6,922 nucleotides of DNA from Pseudomonadota bacterium (GTDB lineage Bacteria; Pseudomonadota; Gammaproteobacteria; Burkholderiales; Thiobacillaceae): the NCBI GenBank assembly GCA_030836725.1, contig JAUPLV010000114.1, forward strand, positions 1 through 6,922. The letters are read 5' to 3'. Both the position numbers and the translations under genes were made by a program. This document shows positions 5,082 through 6,922 of the stretch, piece by piece. A model generated the notes under the pieces. It saw nothing but the letters and a program-made list of their open reading frames with translations, made no database searches and had not been told where the DNA came from. How positions within the stretch are numbered: position 1 is the first letter of the stretch; every line of letters starts with the position of its first letter.

Positions 5082-5732
5082 TTACTTCGCCGGCTTCTTG
5101 GCGCCGCGCTCGGCGCGCGCCTTGACGATCAATTGATCGAGAACTTCGTACAGGCGCGGCACGCTGCCGGCCATGGACACCGAGGTGGTGAATTTGCCGT
5201 CGATGATGAAGGCGGGCACGCCGGTGATGCCGTAGGTGGTGGCGAGCCGTGCGCCCTGGCTGGCCTTGGACTGCGTGGAAAAGGAGTTGTAGATGCCTTC
5301 GAACTTCTTGCGGTCCACGCCCTGTTTGGCGATCCAGCCGCCCAGCACGGCAGGGTCGTTGAGGTTGATGTTTTCCACGTGATAGGCGTCGAAAACCTTG
5401 CTGTGCAGGGTGTCGGTCAGCCCCATCTGCTCAAGCGTGTAATAAAGCCTGGCTCCGGGCATCCAGTCTTCGCGGAAGACGGCGGGGACGCGGCGAACCT
5501 GCGCGTCCCTGGGCAGGGTTTTCAGCCAGGTCTCCAGGCTGGGCTCGAGCTGATAGCAATGCGGGCAGCGATACCAGAAGAATTCCAGAACCTCGACCTT
5601 GCCGCCGGTGGCGACGGGCTGGGGATTATTCAGGCGCGTGTATTCGTGACCCTCGAAGGCCTCTGGAACGGCTGCAAAAGCGGAAAGGGAAAATACGGCG
5701 GCGGCAAAAACCGCCAGGACTCGGGTGAACAT
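5082..5732 (-). CDS. dsbA: Thiol:disulfide interchange protein DsbA, periplasmic
   Basis: 216 aa. DsbA oxidises cysteine pairs in exported proteins and is reoxidised by DsbB. An N-terminal signal peptide is clear (positively charged MFTR, hydrophobic 5-18, AFA/A cleavage near 20-21). The thioredoxin-fold part has FFWYRCPHC with the CPHC active site (56-59), typical of DsbA rather than DsbC or thioredoxin, then the inserted helical domain (about 65-150), and the cis-proline loop TGVPAFII with P173. The C-terminus is Lys-rich (RGAKKPAK). ATG 5732 is chosen over the in-frame TTG one codon upstream: AGGAG lies eight bases away, and the ATG overlaps the stop of the SPOR gene as TGATG, a coupling arrangement. 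The neighbours argS and SPOR gene are a recurring betaproteobacterial context. Confidence 0.94.
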   Translation of the reverse strand: MFTRVLAVFAAAVFSLSAFAAVPEAFEGHEYTRLNNPQPVATGGKVEVLEFFWYRCPHCYQLEPSLETWLKTLPRDAQVRRVPAVFREDWMPGARLYYTLEQMGLTDTLHSKVFDAYHVENINLNDPAVLGGWIAKQGVDRKKFEGIYNSFSTQSKASQGARLATTYGITGVPAFIIDGKFTTSVSMAGSVPRLYEVLDQLIVKARAERGAKKPAK

Positions 5733-6271
5733 CAAGGCATCTCCTGTGGGTTTGGAACATCTCTGACAAGCGTGACTGGTATATGGTTCTGCGTCAGCAG
5801 GCTACGGGTGCGGTCGACCTCGTTCATCGAGGCGAAGGGGCCGATGCGCACGCGATGCAGCATGCCCTTGCCGGACACCTCTCCGGTTTGAATCATGGCT
5901 TCGACCCCCAGCATCGCGAGGTTGGCCTTCAGGTTGTCGGCGTCGCCGGCATTCTGGAATGCGCCAGCCTGCAGGTAAAAGCGCGGCTTCACCGTCGCGG
6001 GCGCCGTCGCGGGCGGCAAGGTGCTGGGCGAGTCGGACGGGAGCACCTTGTAGAAATCGAGGTTGGGCGCGGCTTCGGGGGGAGCGGGCTGTGCCGGGGC
6101 GCCGGCGTCGGATGCGGGCTGCGGAGGAGCGGAATTGAATGGATTGTTGCCGGTGGCCCATAGCGCCACGCCAACGGCGAGCAGCGCGCCGAGGACGAGG
6201 CCGATCAGCATGCCGGTGAAAACGGGCTTGCCGCCCGAGCGGCCGCCATGACGCGATGCGGGTTTTGCCAT
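5732..6271 (-). CDS. SPOR-domain protein, single-pass inner-membrane (FtsN-like)
   Basis: 179 aa. A basic cytoplasmic N-terminus (1-16), one membrane segment (about 17-39, VFTGMLIGLVLGALLAVGVAL), a Pro/Ala-rich periplasmic linker (43-95) interrupted by the LDFYKVLPS block common to this family, and a C-terminal SPOR domain (about 96-172: RFYLQAGAFQNAGDADNLKANL ... RVRIGPFASMNEVDRTRSLL). SPOR domains bind peptidoglycan glycan strands stripped of peptides, at division septa; FtsN is the best-known example, but this protein is shorter and I would not name it ftsN. Start ATG 6271 is two bases after the argS stop, with GGAG (complement of 6283-6286) eleven bases away inside argS; its stop overlaps the dsbA ATG by one base. 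Expression is therefore probably coupled on both sides. Confidence 0.9.
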   Translation of the reverse strand: MAKPASRHGGRSGGKPVFTGMLIGLVLGALLAVGVALWATGNNPFNSAPPQPASDAGAPAQPAPPEAAPNLDFYKVLPSDSPSTLPPATAPATVKPRFYLQAGAFQNAGDADNLKANLAMLGVEAMIQTGEVSGKGMLHRVRIGPFASMNEVDRTRSLLTQNHIPVTLVRDVPNPQEMP

Positions 6272-6273
6272 GC

Positions 6274-6922
6274 TTACATTTTCTCCGGTGCGGATACGCC
6301 GAGCAAGGCCAGGCCGTTTACAACCGCGATGCGGGCGGCGTCGGCCAGCGCCAGGCGGGCGAGCTTCGTTGCGGCATCGTCGACCAGGAATTTCTCGGCG
6401 TTGTACCAGGCGTGGAAATCACCGGCCAGCACCTGAAGATAATGCACCAGCAGGTGCGGTGCCAGCTCGCGCGCGGCGGTGGCGACGGTTTCAGGGTATT
6501 CGGCCAGGCGCTGCATCAGCGCCAGCTCGTGCGGGGCGGTCAGCGGCGCCAGGTCGACGCCGTCGAGCGCGGAGACCTGCCCGCCCCATTCCTCGAACAC
6601 CCGGCATATGCGCGCGTGCGCGTACTGCACGTAGTACACCGGATTGTCGGTGTTCTTGGCGACCGCCAGATCGACGTCGAAGATGTATTCGGTGTCGGCC
6701 TTGCGTGAGAGCAGGAAGAAGCGCACCGCGTCCTTGCTGGTCCATTCGATGAGGTCGCGCAGGGTGACGTAGCTGCCGGCGCGCTTGGAGATCTTCACCT
6801 CCTCGCCGCCGCGCATCACGCGCACCATCGTGTGCAGCAGGTAGTCGGGATAGCCCTCGGGGATGCCGACATCTGCGGCCTGCAAGCCTGCGCGCACGCG
6901 GGCGATGGTGCCGTGGTGGTCG
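6274..6922 (-). CDS. argS: Arginyl-tRNA synthetase, C-terminal part
   Basis: Class I synthetase that charges tRNA-Arg in the cytoplasm. Only the last ~215 residues are inside the window; the frame runs open through the right edge and starts there with DHHGTIARVRAGL, so the HIGH-motif part lies beyond 6922. The KMSKS-type loop is seen as VKISKRAGSYVTL (KISKR at 6781-6795), followed by DAVRFFLLSRKADTEYIFDVDLA and NPVYYVQYAHARICRVFEEW, a strongly conserved ArgS block, then the helical anticodon-binding (DALR-type) domain LAEYPETVATAARELAPHLLVHYLQVLAGDFHAWYN, ending LALLGVSAPEKM as the family does. It is the first gene visible of the argS-SPOR-dsbA-SDR cluster. Confidence 0.97.
   Translation of the reverse strand, partial: DHHGTIARVRAGLQAADVGIPEGYPDYLLHTMVRVMRGGEEVKISKRAGSYVTLRDLIEWTSKDAVRFFLLSRKADTEYIFDVDLAVAKNTDNPVYYVQYAHARICRVFEEWGGQVSALDGVDLAPLTAPHELALMQRLAEYPETVATAARELAPHLLVHYLQVLAGDFHAWYNAEKFLVDDAATKLARLALADAARIAVVNGLALLGVSAPEKM

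Noticed and set aside
4396..5891. Long plus-strand ORFs opposite the SDR and dsbA genes
   Set aside because: Antisense shadows produced by high GC in third codon positions; the minus-strand genes have intact catalytic motifs.

Overview
This is a high-GC chromosomal window that looks betaproteobacterial. The order argS, SPOR-domain gene, dsbA, SDR gene and the sequence style of ArgS and GlmS resemble Rhodocyclales-type genomes; this is inferred from family resemblance, not from a search. It starts inside glmS (plus strand) and ends inside argS (minus strand).

Layout. 1-839: the C-terminal sugar-isomerase half of GlmS, whose last codons form the classical attTn7 target. 840-about 3440: a region with visibly lower GC and different codon use, inserted between glmS and a convergent response-regulator gene. 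It holds a gene-free left flank dense in inverted repeats (840-1246), a DGQHR-domain (DndB-like) protein gene (1247-2263), a second gene starting two bases later (2266-3252) whose unrecognised product carries a HEPN-like RNxxxxxH motif, and a second structured gene-free flank (3253-about 3440). 3441-3557: probable native convergent terminator region. 3558-4190 (minus): NarL/FixJ-type response regulator. 4191-4296: short gap with a hairpin. 4297-6922 (minus): compact cluster transcribed argS, SPOR protein, dsbA, SDR, with gaps of 2, -1 and 5 bases.

How the genes fit together. The minus-strand cluster is ordinary housekeeping: arginyl-tRNA charging, a membrane-anchored peptidoglycan-binding protein, a periplasmic disulfide oxidase and a short-chain dehydrogenase, probably one translationally coupled transcript. 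The accessory part is the interesting one: a two-gene, apparently coupled DGQHR plus HEPN-like module at the glmS/attTn7 hotspot, preceded by about 200 bases that can fold into several stems (10 bp, 11 bp with bulges, and a 20-pair hairpin) and by a 6-7-6 inverted repeat that could be an operator. No transposase, integrase or Tn7 tns gene is inside the window. A defence or toxin-antitoxin-like role is a hypothesis from domain type and location, not something the sequence proves.
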